DNA of 64,000 nt from Liquorilactobacillus ghanensis DSM 18630 (GTDB lineage: Bacteria > Bacillota > Bacilli > Lactobacillales > Lactobacillaceae). A model generated the notes under the pieces. It ran no database searches. It saw only the letters and a program-made list of their open reading frames with translations, and had not been told where the DNA came from. Positions 1 through 9,429 of the stretch are shown here, one piece after another. The DNA lies in the NCBI RefSeq assembly GCF_001435235.1, contig NZ_AZGB01000018.1, positions 104,367 to 168,366 on the forward strand, given 5' to 3'. Position 1 is the stretch's first letter. Every line of letters starts with the position of its first letter. The translations under genes were made by a program, and so were the position numbers.

Positions 1-739
1 GATGGTCATCAGCAATTATCCCCTTTGCCGGCAAAGTTTCAATAAAGGGGATTTTATTTGTTTCGACAAATTTTTTAATTTCCGCTCCAGCATCCTTAGC
101 ACCAACGCCTAATAAAACGACTGGTTTATCAGCCTGCTGAATCAAATCTGCGGCTTGTTTCAATTGCGTTTGATCCAATGACGGTTTTGCCAAAGAAAAA
201 GCTTTAGCTGAAGAATTATAAGGTGTTTTCAAGGTCTGATCTGGAATATCATCTGGAATGGTCAAGACTGCCACGCCCTTATTCTCATAAGCACTACGAA
301 CCGCTTGATCAACAACTTCTGCCAAATTATCAACTGAGGTAATTGTACGATTAAAGACAGCTACATCATCAAATAGTTTAGGTGTGTTGACTTCTTGAAA
401 ATAACCTTCGTTTAAGGATTTGGAAGTTACCTGACCTAGTAAAGCTAAAACCGGTACATGATCCATCTTGGCATCATACAGACCATTAAGCATGTGAATT
501 GCTCCGGGTCCACCAATTGACAAACAAACCCCTAGTTTATCAGTATACTTTGCATCCGCTGCTGCTGCTAAAGCCGCAACTTCTTCATGTCTGACTTGAA
601 TAAACTTGATTTTTTCTTTTTGGCGCCGTAAAGCATCAATAGTTGTGTCAATTGAATCGCCGGGTAAACCATAAACATTTTTTACGCCCCAATCGACCAA
701 TACTTTAACTAACAGATCCGAACCCTTTATATTTGCCAT
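1..739 (-). CDS. pox: Pyruvate oxidase, N-terminal part (cut by window edge)
   Basis: TPP- and FAD-dependent pyruvate oxidase, expected to turn pyruvate, phosphate and oxygen into acetyl phosphate, CO2 and H2O2. About 246 codons are present; the rest lies beyond the left edge, so the FAD and C-terminal TPP-binding domains cannot be checked. Seen: a Pyr-domain opening with YGLPGDS near residue 23, the catalytic-Glu motif VRHEE, then AAAADAK and GGPGAIHMLNGLYDA, which resemble lactobacillal Pox more than acetolactate synthase. The ATG at 739 follows GAGGGAGTG at a spacing of 7. The gene stands alone; no convincing cre site was found upstream. Confidence 0.88.
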   Translation of the reverse strand, partial: MANIKGSDLLVKVLVDWGVKNVYGLPGDSIDTTIDALRRQKEKIKFIQVRHEEVAALAAAADAKYTDKLGVCLSIGGPGAIHMLNGLYDAKMDHVPVLALLGQVTSKSLNEGYFQEVNTPKLFDDVAVFNRTITSVDNLAEVVDQAVRSAYENKGVAVLTIPDDIPDQTLKTPYNSSAKAFSLAKPSLDQTQLKQAADLIQQADKPVVLLGVGAKDAGAEIKKFVETNKIPFIETLPAKGIIADDH

Positions 740-993
740 TATGCAACACTCCCTCAATAATTGGTTCCGAAAATTGGTTCTTTATCTATTCTAACGCTAA
801 AAAGGTTTTGCACAATAATTTTTTGCCCATTTTTCACAAAAAAAATTTTGTTCATCACCTAAGAAACAGTAATTTTCACTAAATGAAGTCCTTATGTGAC
901 TAAAATAGCAAAAACAATCAGCAATAAATTCACAAAGATTAACCAACTAGCCATAGTTAGTTTGATAATTCACTAGCAATTTTGATCACAAAA

Positions 994-1035
994 AAAGTAT
1001 TCTTCACTCATCATTATAATTTAGAAGAATACTTT
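994..1035 (-). terminator. Intrinsic terminator after the ABC-F/YkuD operon
   Basis: Perfect 12-bp inverted repeat (994-1005 with 1024-1035, arm GAAGAATACTTT). On the minus strand it is followed by a run of T (A-run at 991-996). It lies 19 bp past the stop of the YkuD-domain gene. Confidence 0.75.
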
Positions 1036-1054
1036 AAATTTTAATTTCTAAAAA

Positions 1055-1690
1055 TTAGCGGCCAACAACCACTTTAGTGCCTCTAGGGATATTATTATAG
1101 AACCACTTGGCATCTTTAACTGACAGCCAAATATTGCCATGCGTATTAACTGCAGCCTTCTTTCCTAGCAAACGAGCCTCACTGGTTAAATAGTGTTTCT
1201 GAGCATCAGTTGGAACTGTTTGAAACAAATGCTTGCCTTCACCTTTCCAAGAAACCCAATATTTGCCGCCTTGTCCTGTTTGCGGGTTAAAAAAGAATTC
1301 GCCTTGCTTGGCTTCTATTTTATAAGTGCCCTTTGGAACGCGAGCAGCTTTTTCTTTTGTCTTACGCGTTGTTGCTGCATACATTGTATAAATAATCTTT
1401 TTGCCTGACATTATGTATACTCGTTGTGCCGACAATGAAACTTTTACTGAAAGTTTCACAATTGCTGCCGCTTTAGGATATTGAGTCGTTTGTGAAGATT
1501 TCCGCCAACTTATCGGATAGCGCAGATGCTGACTATGATAATCAACCTTTTTCTGTTTACTTTTTTGAGCAGCTTTTTCTATCCGAACTGCATTTCGCTG
1601 TTCTGAGTGTTTAACATAGATGTAACTCCAGCCTGCCAAAATCACAAAAATAACAGCTACTATCCAGGCTAAAATTCTCCCCTTTTTCAT
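1055..1690 (-). CDS. YkuD-domain (L,D-transpeptidase-like) protein lacking the catalytic Cys
   Basis: Membrane-anchored extracytoplasmic protein of 211 aa. An N-terminal transmembrane anchor (about residues 5-26) is followed by a basic linker and a YkuD fold (about 78-210). YkuD enzymes form L,D-crosslinks in peptidoglycan through a Cys in an (S/T)HGC(I/V)R(L) motif. Here the aligned motif is THGNIWL (183-189): the catalytic Cys position is Asn186 and the Arg is Trp. The codon reads AAT directly. Enzymatic activity is therefore doubtful, and a binding or structural role is possible. The start follows GTAGGAGCG. It lies 14 bp downstream of the ABC-F gene and is probably co-transcribed with it. 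Confidence 0.8.
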   Translation of the reverse strand: MKKGRILAWIVAVIFVILAGWSYIYVKHSEQRNAVRIEKAAQKSKQKKVDYHSQHLRYPISWRKSSQTTQYPKAAAIVKLSVKVSLSAQRVYIMSGKKIIYTMYAATTRKTKEKAARVPKGTYKIEAKQGEFFFNPQTGQGGKYWVSWKGEGKHLFQTVPTDAQKHYLTSEARLLGKKAAVNTHGNIWLSVKDAKWFYNNIPRGTKVVVGR

Positions 1691-1704
1691 TAAAATCCAC
1701 GCTC

Positions 1705-3252
1705 CTACTTTTGATTTAAACGAATATTTTCAACATTTAAAACATGATCAACCCATCCTTGATAGAAATCTGCCTCATGCGTAACTAATAAAACATTACC
1801 GGCAAACCCCATCAACGCTTTTTTCAAAGCCGCCTTGGTTTCATCATCTAAATGGTTTGTTGGTTCATCCATAATTAAAAAATTGCTTGGTTTTAATTCC
1901 AATAAACATAATTTAACTTTAGTCTGTTCTCCACCACTTAATAATTTGATTGGTTTCATAATGTTCCCTGCCGTTAATCCGACACGAGCCAATCGCTGGC
2001 GAATCAATTTAGCTTCCAGCTTAGGATACTGATCATGAACAATTTTTAACGGTGTTTGATCAGGATGCGACCAACTCAAATCCTGACTAAAATAATTAAC
2101 TACAACTGCATCTGTAAAACTCGCTTGTCCATTAAAAACCGGAATCTTCCCTAAAATTGATTTAATCAAAGTTGATTTACCAACACCATTAAATCCTTGT
2201 AAAACCATCTTTTCTCCATGACTTAAAGTAAAGGTCACTGGCTGTAGCAATGGTCGCTGATAGCCGACTGACAGGTTTTTAACAACTAAAGTTTCCGCTG
2301 ATAACAGCTCAAGGTAAGGAAACTTGAAATTTGCCTGTTTGGCTGTTTCTGGTGGATCAACCAACTCCAGCTTATCAAGTCTTTTTTGCCGTGATTTAGC
2401 CAGAGTTGAGCGTGAACCAGCTTTATTTTTTCTAATGTAAGCTTCATCTTTTTCAATTTGACGTTGCTGTTTAGCATACGCTTTTTGCTGCGTTTCTAAT
2501 TTCTGCTTTTTTTGTTTCAATGCCGACTGAAAACTACCAGTATATTTCGTGATCTTACCTAATGAAACATCAATTATGGTATTCGTAATTTGCTCTAAAA
2601 AATTATAATCATGCGAAACTACCATAAAGCTGCCCCTAAAAGCATTCAAATAGTTGATCAACCATTCAATATGCTGCACATCCAAATAATTAGTAGGTTC
2701 ATCTAATAACAGCATATCCGGTTGTTCTAATAACAACTTCGCTAAAATAATTTTAGAGCGCTGGCCACCACTGCACTCAGCTACTTGCCGATCTTTGCCT
2801 AAGGCATCAATCCCTAATCCAGTCATTACCTGCTCAATTTTGGTTTCCAGTTCGTAAAAGTCGCCAGCTTCAAGTTGCTCTTGGTAGCGTCCCGCTTTAG
2901 TCAGCAACTCCTCATCAGCTGTTTGAGCGTACTTCTCATAACAAGCTGTTTGGGCTTCACTAATTTTATAAAGCCGGGCAAAAGCTGATTTTAAAAAATC
3001 AAAAATCGTCAAATCATGCGCCGTTTGGGCATACTGATCTAAATAGCCGATTTTTATTCCCGGCTGCCATTTAATCTGCCCATCATCGGGTAGTTGCTGA
3101 CCGGTAATAATCTTGATCAAGGTACTTTTACCCGCACCGTTTTGACCGATTACACCCATGTGATCTTCTTTATTTACGCGAAAACTTGCCTGATGATACA
3201 GTTGCTTATCTGCAAACGACTGCGACAAATTTTCAACTTCTAATATACTCAT
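1705..3252 (-). CDS. ABC-F family ATPase
   Basis: Soluble 515-aa protein with two ABC nucleotide-binding domains and no membrane segments, the ABC-F layout. These proteins act on the ribosome, either in translation or in antibiotic protection. Domain 1 has Walker A GQNGAGKST (36-44), signature CSGGQ and DEPTNYLD. Domain 2 has GFNGVGKST, LSGGEQ and DEPTNHLD. A charged linker of Lys/Gln-rich helices around 240-300 joins them, as expected for the P-site tRNA interaction motif. I cannot place it in a subfamily (YkpA/YdiF-like or a resistance type) by eye. ATG follows GAGAGGAAG. It is first gene of a two-gene unit with the YkuD protein. Confidence 0.88.
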   Translation of the reverse strand: MSILEVENLSQSFADKQLYHQASFRVNKEDHMGVIGQNGAGKSTLIKIITGQQLPDDGQIKWQPGIKIGYLDQYAQTAHDLTIFDFLKSAFARLYKISEAQTACYEKYAQTADEELLTKAGRYQEQLEAGDFYELETKIEQVMTGLGIDALGKDRQVAECSGGQRSKIILAKLLLEQPDMLLLDEPTNYLDVQHIEWLINYLNAFRGSFMVVSHDYNFLEQITNTIIDVSLGKITKYTGSFQSALKQKKQKLETQQKAYAKQQRQIEKDEAYIRKNKAGSRSTLAKSRQKRLDKLELVDPPETAKQANFKFPYLELLSAETLVVKNLSVGYQRPLLQPVTFTLSHGEKMVLQGFNGVGKSTLIKSILGKIPVFNGQASFTDAVVVNYFSQDLSWSHPDQTPLKIVHDQYPKLEAKLIRQRLARVGLTAGNIMKPIKLLSGGEQTKVKLCLLELKPSNFLIMDEPTNHLDDETKAALKKALMGFAGNVLLVTHEADFYQGWVDHVLNVENIRLNQK

Positions 3253-3373
3253 TTTTTCTTCCTCTCAAATTGAAAGTATATCATACTTTCAATTGCGGCT
3301 CTTAATTCTGTGCAAAAAAAAACCATCATAAAACGTTAAAACGTCTCATGCTGGCAAGTTAACTTTAAAAACC

Positions 3374-3514
3374 TTAATTGGCTTTTTCTTCTAATTCGGC
3401 ACGACTTTTTAAGAATTTTAAAACCGCCTGATGCTGTGCACGACGTTTTTTAATGTTCTTTTGATTGACCGGGCGACGATCATTAGCAACACCTACATGA
3501 GTATTTTGTGACAT
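3374..3514 (-). CDS. Small basic protein, 46 aa, unknown
   Basis: Forty-six codons from ATG at 3514 to TAA at 3374, product MSQNTHVGVANDRR... ending in LEEKAN. It is preceded by a very strong ribosome site (GAAAGGAGGGG, spacing about 7), which makes translation likely. The middle is Lys/Arg-rich (KKRRAQ) and predicted helical, followed by a short acidic tail; there is no signal peptide or membrane segment. I do not recognise the family. It sits alone between the Rgg gene and the ABC-F gene. Confidence 0.6.
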   Translation of the reverse strand: MSQNTHVGVANDRRPVNQKNIKKRRAQHQAVLKFLKSRAELEEKAN

Positions 3515-3605
3515 CTAACGCCCCTCCTTTCAAATTAACTTACGCATTTTTCAATTCTATACTGAATTACCCTTTTTTTCAAGTTATGTTATCAATCTAC
3601 TGATA

Positions 3606-4505
3606 TCAAACCTTGCGCTGACGACGACTGCCACTTTCTTGTAAACTGAGTTTAAGCAAGTTTTGCAAAATATCAACTTGTTCGCGGTACAACTCGTCCA
3701 TCCCTAATTTCTGATAAAGTGCAAAGGCCGCTGACACCATTTTAATTCCTTGTTCGTAGTCTCCTTCTTGAATAACTTTAAGTCCCTTAAAGAAATCCTT
3801 GCAGCCGTTAGCATAAACATTATCTGCTGCTACTTCAATATGATCCAATACGCTGAAATAAAGTGAAGCTTGCGTTTCATGGCGAGTTTTAACAAACAAC
3901 AAAATTGCCTCACAAAGAACTTTAATCTTCAAATTTTCCATATGAGTGTCTTGAATATCATCATCATTAAACCACTCATGGTCACTCAATAATTTATCAA
4001 GTGATGATCCGTCAAACATAAAAATTGCATCCGCTAAGAATTCATATTCATAGTGGCTCCAGTATTTACTGCGTGAAAAATAATGAACTACTTCTCTTCG
4101 CTCCGGCAACAGACTTTCGTGATGTCCAAAATATTTTTTCATTGCTTGAGCAACAATTTTTAAATTATAAAAACGCATCAACTGGTTATTTTGATAATCT
4201 CGGTCGATTTTTTTCTCCAATAAACGGACTTCATTAAGATTTTTTTGTTTGAAAGCCTCCCGCAAAGATTCACGATATTCTTCATAATGTGTTCTTTCAT
4301 TGTTTTGCTTTTCAAAAAGCGCAATAAATTCGGTTGAATCGACATTCAAGCGATCAAGAATGTGAAGAAATGTGTCTGCTGTTGTTTCAACTAACCCGCT
4401 TTCGTACTTGTAGTACATCGATCGTGACAACAATCCATCATAGATCGTTTTAGCTTTGATTCCCTTAGATGTGCGAATACTTCTAATTAATTCTCCCGTT
4501 TTCAT
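3606..4505 (-). CDS. Rgg/GadR/MutR-family transcriptional regulator
   Basis: 299-aa regulator with an N-terminal XRE helix-turn-helix (about residues 5-60, including the MYYKYESG region typical of Rgg proteins) and a long helical, TPR-like C-terminal domain that in this family binds short peptide pheromones. ATG follows TGGAGGAAAG. Rgg genes often sit beside a short hydrophobic peptide (SHP) gene. No convincing SHP with a ribosome site was found in the 430 bp upstream or just downstream, so this may be a stand-alone Rgg controlling neighbours or distant genes. The upstream region holds a repeat pair that could be its operator (see 4712-4751). Confidence 0.85.
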   Translation of the reverse strand: MKTGELIRSIRTSKGIKAKTIYDGLLSRSMYYKYESGLVETTADTFLHILDRLNVDSTEFIALFEKQNNERTHYEEYRESLREAFKQKNLNEVRLLEKKIDRDYQNNQLMRFYNLKIVAQAMKKYFGHHESLLPERREVVHYFSRSKYWSHYEYEFLADAIFMFDGSSLDKLLSDHEWFNDDDIQDTHMENLKIKVLCEAILLFVKTRHETQASLYFSVLDHIEVAADNVYANGCKDFFKGLKVIQEGDYEQGIKMVSAAFALYQKLGMDELYREQVDILQNLLKLSLQESGSRRQRKV

Positions 4506-4711
4506 TATATTAAACTTTCCTCCACTCTTAGTGTTATAAAATATACAATCGTCTAAAAAATATTTTTTTGAATACCTACATGCCTTAAAATTGAATTTTT
4601 TTTAAAGCACTACAAAATCCTAATCTTAAGCCACTTAAATTATATATTTTTCTAAGCTTGTTAATGTTTTTTTCACTGTAACCTTTTCTTCGAAAACTAT
4701 TACTTTTATTA

Positions 4712-4751
4712 AGTACCAAGTTCTTACTTAAATATAGTACCAAATAAGAAC
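4712..4751. promoter_or_regulatory. Repeat cluster upstream of rgg, possible operator
   Basis: AGTACCAA occurs twice 24 bp apart (4712-4719, 4736-4743), and GTTCTTA (4720-4726) is the inverted copy of TAAGAAC (4745-4751). The rest of 4506-4856 is very A/T-rich with no supportable gene. Assignment as an Rgg site is inference from position only. Confidence 0.3.
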
Positions 4752-4862
4752 ACAAAAGTAACCAATTATTTCAATAATCTGCAAAAATATTTAGAATGTC
4801 TTTATTAGTAACTAATTAGTTCGATGCTAAAAATACTAGTAATTCTGTTTTTAAATAAAAAA

Positions 4863-4892
4863 CCAACAGCAAAAATTTGACTCTGCTGTCGG
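4863..4892 (-). terminator. Intrinsic terminator after mscL
   Basis: Hairpin with 9-bp arms and one mismatch (CCAACAGCA at 4863-4871 with TGCTGTCGG at 4884-4892). It is followed on the minus strand by a T-run. Confidence 0.65.
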
Positions 4893-4936
4893 CAAAATAT
4901 TAATTGTTTATTCGCTATTTGTAAAAATATTGTTAC

Positions 4937-5314
4937 CTATTTATTTTTTTCTTTCAATGTATCCCGAATCTCTTCTAACAGCTTAACCTCAGGAGTTACG
5001 GGTTCTGGGGCTTCTTCCTCTTCATGATGTGGTGTAAGCTTATTAACTAGTTTTACAATTAAGAAGACAACAAAAGAAATAATCAAAAAGTTAATAACTG
5101 CATTTAAGAAACTGCCAAACTTAAAAGTAGCATCTCCAACTTTAAAAACCCAATCAGAAAAATCAATACCACCGATAAATAATCCGATAAATGGATTAAT
5201 TAAATAATCTACTAAAGATTTAACGATTGCTGTAAAAGCACTCCCAATAATTACCCCGACTGCCAAATCAATTACATTGCCACGTGAAATAAACTCTTTG
5301 AATTCTTTTATCAA
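4937..5314 (-). CDS. mscL: Large-conductance mechanosensitive channel MscL
   Basis: Homopentameric membrane channel that opens under hypo-osmotic shock. The sequence [23 protein letters not shown] is the MscL N-terminal helix and TM1; TM2 follows around residues 70-95, then the acidic linker ([10 protein letters not shown]) and the amphipathic C-terminal helix ending TLKEKNK. I chose the TTG at 5314 (125 aa) because AAGGGGAA lies 9 nt upstream and it restores the family N-terminus (M-[L/I]-KEFKEF). An upstream ATG at 5362 would add 16 untypical residues. Confidence 0.9.
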   Translation of the reverse strand: MIKEFKEFISRGNVIDLAVGVIIGSAFTAIVKSLVDYLINPFIGLFIGGIDFSDWVFKVGDATFKFGSFLNAVINFLIISFVVFLIVKLVNKLTPHHEEEEAPEPVTPEVKLLEEIRDTLKEKNK

Positions 5315-5485
5315 AAACTGCACTTCCCCTTTTATATAATAAAACCACTTTAGCAAGCCCAAAAAACATTTTCAAGTATTAACACTGAAAAATATACTTT
5401 TATCTGATAAGTGAGTCAAAAACTTTTCGTTATTATGGCAGATATGATAACTTAAAATAAATAACAGAAAGGAATCAACTCTACG

Positions 5486-8143
5486 ATGAAAAAAAAATAT
5501 CACCAACTTTCAATTAATGAAACGCTCAAAACTTTGAACGCTACATCAGCGGGACTACCAGCAACCGAGGTTGAAAAAAGATTAGCACAATTCGGCAAAA
5601 ATGTCTTGGCAGCTCAAAAAAATGCTTCTTTAATTGAAAAATTCTTCAATCAATTCAAGAACTTGATGATTATTATTTTACTAGTCGCAGCCGTCATTGC
5701 TTTATTTGCCGGCGATTTATCTGATGCGATCATTATTTTTTTGGTAGTTGTTTTAAATGCCGTTTTTGGTGTTTTCCAAGAAGCTAAAGCAGAAAATGCC
5801 ATTAATGCACTCAAAAAAATGACAACACCTTCCTCACGTGTTAAACGCAATGGAAAAATCATGATCGTCAAAAGTTCCGAATTGGTTCCTGGCGACATTG
5901 TCCTACTAGAAGCCGGTGAAATCGTTCCAGCCGACTTACGCCTGCTGGAAACCAGCAATTTAAAAATTGAAGAAGCAGCTCTAACTGGTGAATCCGTTCC
6001 AGTTGATAAATCTGCAGCTGCCTTGACTGAAGCTGAATTGCCGTTAGGTGACCGGTATAATTTAGCCTATATGAATACCAATATCACTTATGGAACTGCT
6101 GAAGGAATTGTCATTGCAACTGGAATGCAAACCGAAGTTGGAAAAATTGCAGCAATGCTTAACCAAACAAAATCGGCTGTTACTCCACTGCAAAAAAACA
6201 TTACCCATCTAAGTAAGTTACTAAGTATCTTGGTCTTGTCAATTGCCGCTCTGGTTTTCATTATCGGAATCGCGTTGAACCGTTCAACTATCTTAAATAT
6301 GCTGCTGACTTCAATTTCTTTGGCAGTAGCGGCTATTCCCGAAGGACTGCCAGCAATCGTGACCATTACTTTAGCTTTAGGAACACAAGTTATGGCTAAG
6401 AAAAAAGCGTTGATCCGCAAGTTACCCGCAGTTGAATCCTTAGGCGCAACTCAAATTATTGCTTCTGACAAGACCGGTACTCTGACGCAAAATAAAATGT
6501 CAGTTGAAAAAATTTATCGAAACCAGCAATTGGTATCTGCTAAAGATTATACTGTTCAAGCTAATGATCCCTTGATTCAAGCCATGATCTTAGCTAATGA
6601 CAGCCAACAAACGGAACAAGGCTTAAGTGGTGATCCGACTGAAACAGCACTTATTCAGTTTAATCTTGAGCAAAACTTTGCAGTAAGTGACTTAAAGAAA
6701 ACTTTCCGTCGCCAAGCATCAATTCCATTTGATTCTGAAAGAAAATTAATGTCAGTCGTTACTCAAGATCCGCAAGCTACCGAGCAACTATTATTTACCA
6801 AAGGTGCACTTGATGAATTACTGCAACGTTCCACACAAATTCTAGATGATGGTCAAATCCGATCACTAACAGCAGCTGACCAGCAAAAAATTCTAGCCGC
6901 TAATCATCAACTAGCCACCCAAGCTTTGCGGGTATTAGCGTTTGCTTATACGCCATTTAACTTAAAAAAAGTTCAACCGTTGTCATCAGCCACTGCTGAA
7001 CAAGAATTAATTTTTGTCGGGATGGTTGGAATGATCGATCCGCAACGACCAGAAGTCAAACAGGCCATTGCTGAAGCCAAAAGTGCTGGGATCAGAACCT
7101 TAATGATCACGGGAGACCATCGAGATACGGCAACAGCTATTGCACAAAGATTGGAAATCATTGATCCGGCAGATAAAGATGGCGTCATTACTGGTCATGA
7201 ATTAGATCAGTTGCCAGCAGCCGAATTAGACAAACGAATTGAACAATGGTCCGTCTATGCCCGGGTAGCTCCAGAACATAAAGTAAAAATTGTCAAAGCT
7301 TGGCAGAAAAAAGGGAAAGTAGTTGCCATGACTGGTGATGGAGTTAACGATGCTCCCGCCTTAAAAACAGCCGATATCGGCGTAGGGATGGGAATTACCG
7401 GAACTGAAGTTGCCAAAAATGCCAGCGATATGATTCTATCCGATGATAATTTTGCTACTATTATTGCTGCTGTACGTGAGGGCCGGCGCGTATTTGCCAA
7501 TATTCAAAAATCAATCCAATATTTGCTGTCAGCCAATCTAGGCGAAGTCCTGACACTTTTTCTAATGACAATGTTAGGCTGGGATATTTTTGCACCTGCG
7601 CAAATTCTATGGATCAATCTGGTTACCGATACTTTCCCGGCAATTGCTTTAGGAGTTGAAAAAGCTGAGGGTGATATTATGAAACGGGCTCCGCGTGAAT
7701 CCAAAGCTACTTTCTTTTCCGATGGTGTGATGTCAAGTATTCTCTATCAGGGACTACTCGAAGGTGGACTAACACTTGGAGTCTACTGGATCGCGATTCT
7801 CTTTCCATTCCACCATTCAACTGCGTTAATTCATGCTGACGCGCTTACAATGGCCTTTGCAACCCTAGGATTAATTCAGCTATTGCATGCATTTAATTCA
7901 AAATCTTTGCATGGAACAATTTTTACCAAAACATTGTTTAATAATCGAACCTTCAATTGGTCGATCGTTTTAGCAAGTATTTTGATGTTTGCAACAATTT
8001 TAGTTCCAGCTTTTAATGCCACTTTTAAAGTTACAACACTAGTTTGGCAACAATGGTTGGTGGTATTGATCGGTGGCGCCTTAATGCTAGTAATTGTTGA
8101 ATTGGTGAAATTCGGTTATCGAGCTGCAGCTAAAAATAAATAA
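5486..8143 (+). CDS. P-type cation-transporting ATPase (P2A/Ca2+-ATPase-like)
   Basis: 885-aa P-type ATPase exporting a cation, most likely Ca2+, at the membrane. Seen in order: N-terminal cation-ATPase domain, actuator TGES (167-170), TM4 motif PEGLP (285-289, typical of P2A Ca2+ pumps), phosphorylation site DKTGTLT (Asp328), hinge [11 protein letters not shown], then a four-plus-helix C-terminal membrane domain with NLGEVLTLF and [18 protein letters not shown] follows AGAAAGGAATC. It stands alone between divergent mscL and the DUF4097 operon. A P2-type Mn2+ or Na+ pump cannot be excluded without structural modelling of the ion site. Confidence 0.9.
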   Translation: MKKKYHQLSINETLKTLNATSAGLPATEVEKRLAQFGKNVLAAQKNASLIEKFFNQFKNLMIIILLVAAVIALFAGDLSDAIIIFLVVVLNAVFGVFQEAKAENAINALKKMTTPSSRVKRNGKIMIVKSSELVPGDIVLLEAGEIVPADLRLLETSNLKIEEAALTGESVPVDKSAAALTEAELPLGDRYNLAYMNTNITYGTAEGIVIATGMQTEVGKIAAMLNQTKSAVTPLQKNITHLSKLLSILVLSIAALVFIIGIALNRSTILNMLLTSISLAVAAIPEGLPAIVTITLALGTQVMAKKKALIRKLPAVESLGATQIIASDKTGTLTQNKMSVEKIYRNQQLVSAKDYTVQANDPLIQAMILANDSQQTEQGLSGDPTETALIQFNLEQNFAVSDLKKTFRRQASIPFDSERKLMSVVTQDPQATEQLLFTKGALDELLQRSTQILDDGQIRSLTAADQQKILAANHQLATQALRVLAFAYTPFNLKKVQPLSSATAEQELIFVGMVGMIDPQRPEVKQAIAEAKSAGIRTLMITGDHRDTATAIAQRLEIIDPADKDGVITGHELDQLPAAELDKRIEQWSVYARVAPEHKVKIVKAWQKKGKVVAMTGDGVNDAPALKTADIGVGMGITGTEVAKNASDMILSDDNFATIIAAVREGRRVFANIQKSIQYLLSANLGEVLTLFLMTMLGWDIFAPAQILWINLVTDTFPAIALGVEKAEGDIMKRAPRESKATFFSDGVMSSILYQGLLEGGLTLGVYWIAILFPFHHSTALIHADALTMAFATLGLIQLLHAFNSKSLHGTIFTKTLFNNRTFNWSIVLASILMFATILVPAFNATFKVTTLVWQQWLVVLIGGALMLVIVELVKFGYRAAAKNK

Positions 8144-8213
8144 GTTTTAAGAAATAAGCATGTGTGCCTGACATGACGTGTAATTTCAGGCAAATGAATA
8201 ACAAAATAACTTA

Positions 8214-8254
8214 AAAAAGCAAGCCAGTTTCGGGATACAAACTGGCTTGCTTTT
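8214..8254. terminator. Bidirectional intrinsic terminator
   Basis: Perfect 17-bp arms (8214-8230 with 8238-8254) carrying AAAAAGCAAGCCAGTTT, a 7-nt loop, and flanking A- and T-runs. It lies about 70 bp past the cation ATPase. Confidence 0.85.
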
Positions 8255-8367
8255 TCTATTTAGATTTTTCTTACTATAACAAATCATTTTCCTTTAGGTA
8301 GGTTTTACTGTTTAAGAAAAATAGCTAACTTAGTCGAAAAAATATTGCTACATATAAATAACCAACA

Positions 8368-8402
8368 ACGAAATCCAAATAATAAAACCAATTGGATTTC
8401 GT
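8368..8402. repeat. Inverted repeat of unknown role
   Basis: Perfect 11-bp arms ACGAAATCCAA (8368-8378) and TTGGATTTCGT (8392-8402), 13-nt loop, no T-run. It lies between the terminator and the end of the DUF4097 gene. Confidence 0.5.
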
Positions 8403-8488
8403 GGATTAATCGCTAATTTTTTCTCAAAGCCTGACCATCCTTAGCCATTTTTTTACATTAGCTAAGAACATCTCCTTTGATTTTTAAG

Positions 8489-9427
8489 CTAACGAACGCT
8501 AATATCACCGCCATCCGTTACTAAATGATAAGCTGGCAACATGGACTGATTTGTCTGCCATGAATGTCGCCCATGGTTAAATATCGAAACGTCTCCTCCA
8601 TCTGCATCAGTACTTACTTGAACATGCCGCCGATTTGGAATTTGCACATTAATATCACCACCGTTTGACTTGGCAGTTAATGAACCTATCACTTGGTTAT
8701 TCATCAGGTCAATATTATCGCCGTTAGTACTAATTCTACTATCTTTAAGCTTGGTTGCAGTAATTGTCACGTCACCACCATCCGTTGAAATTTTATTGAT
8801 GCCGCCAGAAAAATCAGCATTTTGATAGTTTAAATCACCATCATCACTACTCTGATTAATCTCTGCTGCCGTCACATTTTTCAGCGTGGTATCATCAGTA
8901 TCCACTAAATCAAGTGCTGAATGAACCTTGACGTCTGTCATATCAACATCAGCATTTCCTGTCAGTTTAAAGTTATCGACCACTAATCCTTTTACTGAGA
9001 TGCTGTTATCGGTTCGAACGTTAACCCTGGTTAATTGGTTATTTTTCGGCAACGTGATCGTGATTTTTCCGTCGTCAGTATTATCAGAGGTGATACTAAA
9101 ACCACTCACTCGAACTCGATGTTTTGGAGTTCCTTTTACCGTAATAGTTTTGTTGACCTGAGATACCCGGTTAAATTTCGGATAAGAAATTGTGGGACGA
9201 TCAACATTTCCAACTTGAAGAACAACCTTGCTTCCAGTTTTAAAATTAAGCTGATCAAAAGAGTTTAATTGTTTGGTAACCATCTTCATTTTTTGCCCTT
9301 GTTCATCAACCACCCGCAAACCGTTGTCCCAAACAATCGTTTTAAAACCGGTATGACCTCCAGCGACAGCCGTCAAAATAATTCCAACAATGATCATAGT
9401 AAATCCAATGATTGTCGATTTTTTCAT
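8489..9427 (-). CDS. DUF4097 beta-strand repeat protein, membrane-anchored
   Basis: 312-aa protein with an N-terminal transmembrane segment (about 5-24) and a long beta-solenoid-like part with recurring Asp/Gly motifs (DGGDI, DGGDV, TDGGD), the DUF4097 signature (LiaG/YvlB-type). Expected to face outward. It is the last gene of a PadR - DUF1700 - DUF4097 operon, starting 2 bp after the previous stop with ATG behind GGAAGGGGGC. Such trios are usually envelope-stress or membrane-sensing units; no biochemical activity is known to me. Confidence 0.85.
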   Translation of the reverse strand: MKKSTIIGFTMIIVGIILTAVAGGHTGFKTIVWDNGLRVVDEQGQKMKMVTKQLNSFDQLNFKTGSKVVLQVGNVDRPTISYPKFNRVSQVNKTITVKGTPKHRVRVSGFSITSDNTDDGKITITLPKNNQLTRVNVRTDNSISVKGLVVDNFKLTGNADVDMTDVKVHSALDLVDTDDTTLKNVTAAEINQSSDDGDLNYQNADFSGGINKISTDGGDVTITATKLKDSRISTNGDNIDLMNNQVIGSLTAKSNGGDINVQIPNRRHVQVSTDADGGDVSIFNHGRHSWQTNQSMLPAYHLVTDGGDISVR

Positions 9428-9429
9428 TT

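Noticed and set aside
4824-4880. 18-codon hydrophobic peptide upstream of rgg (possible SHP pheromone)
   Set aside because: No ribosome site and overlaps the mscL terminator; lacks the acidic and aromatic C-terminal pattern of known SHPs.
6088-6420. Minus-strand frame of 110 codons
   Set aside because: Shadow of the cation ATPase gene; no start signals.
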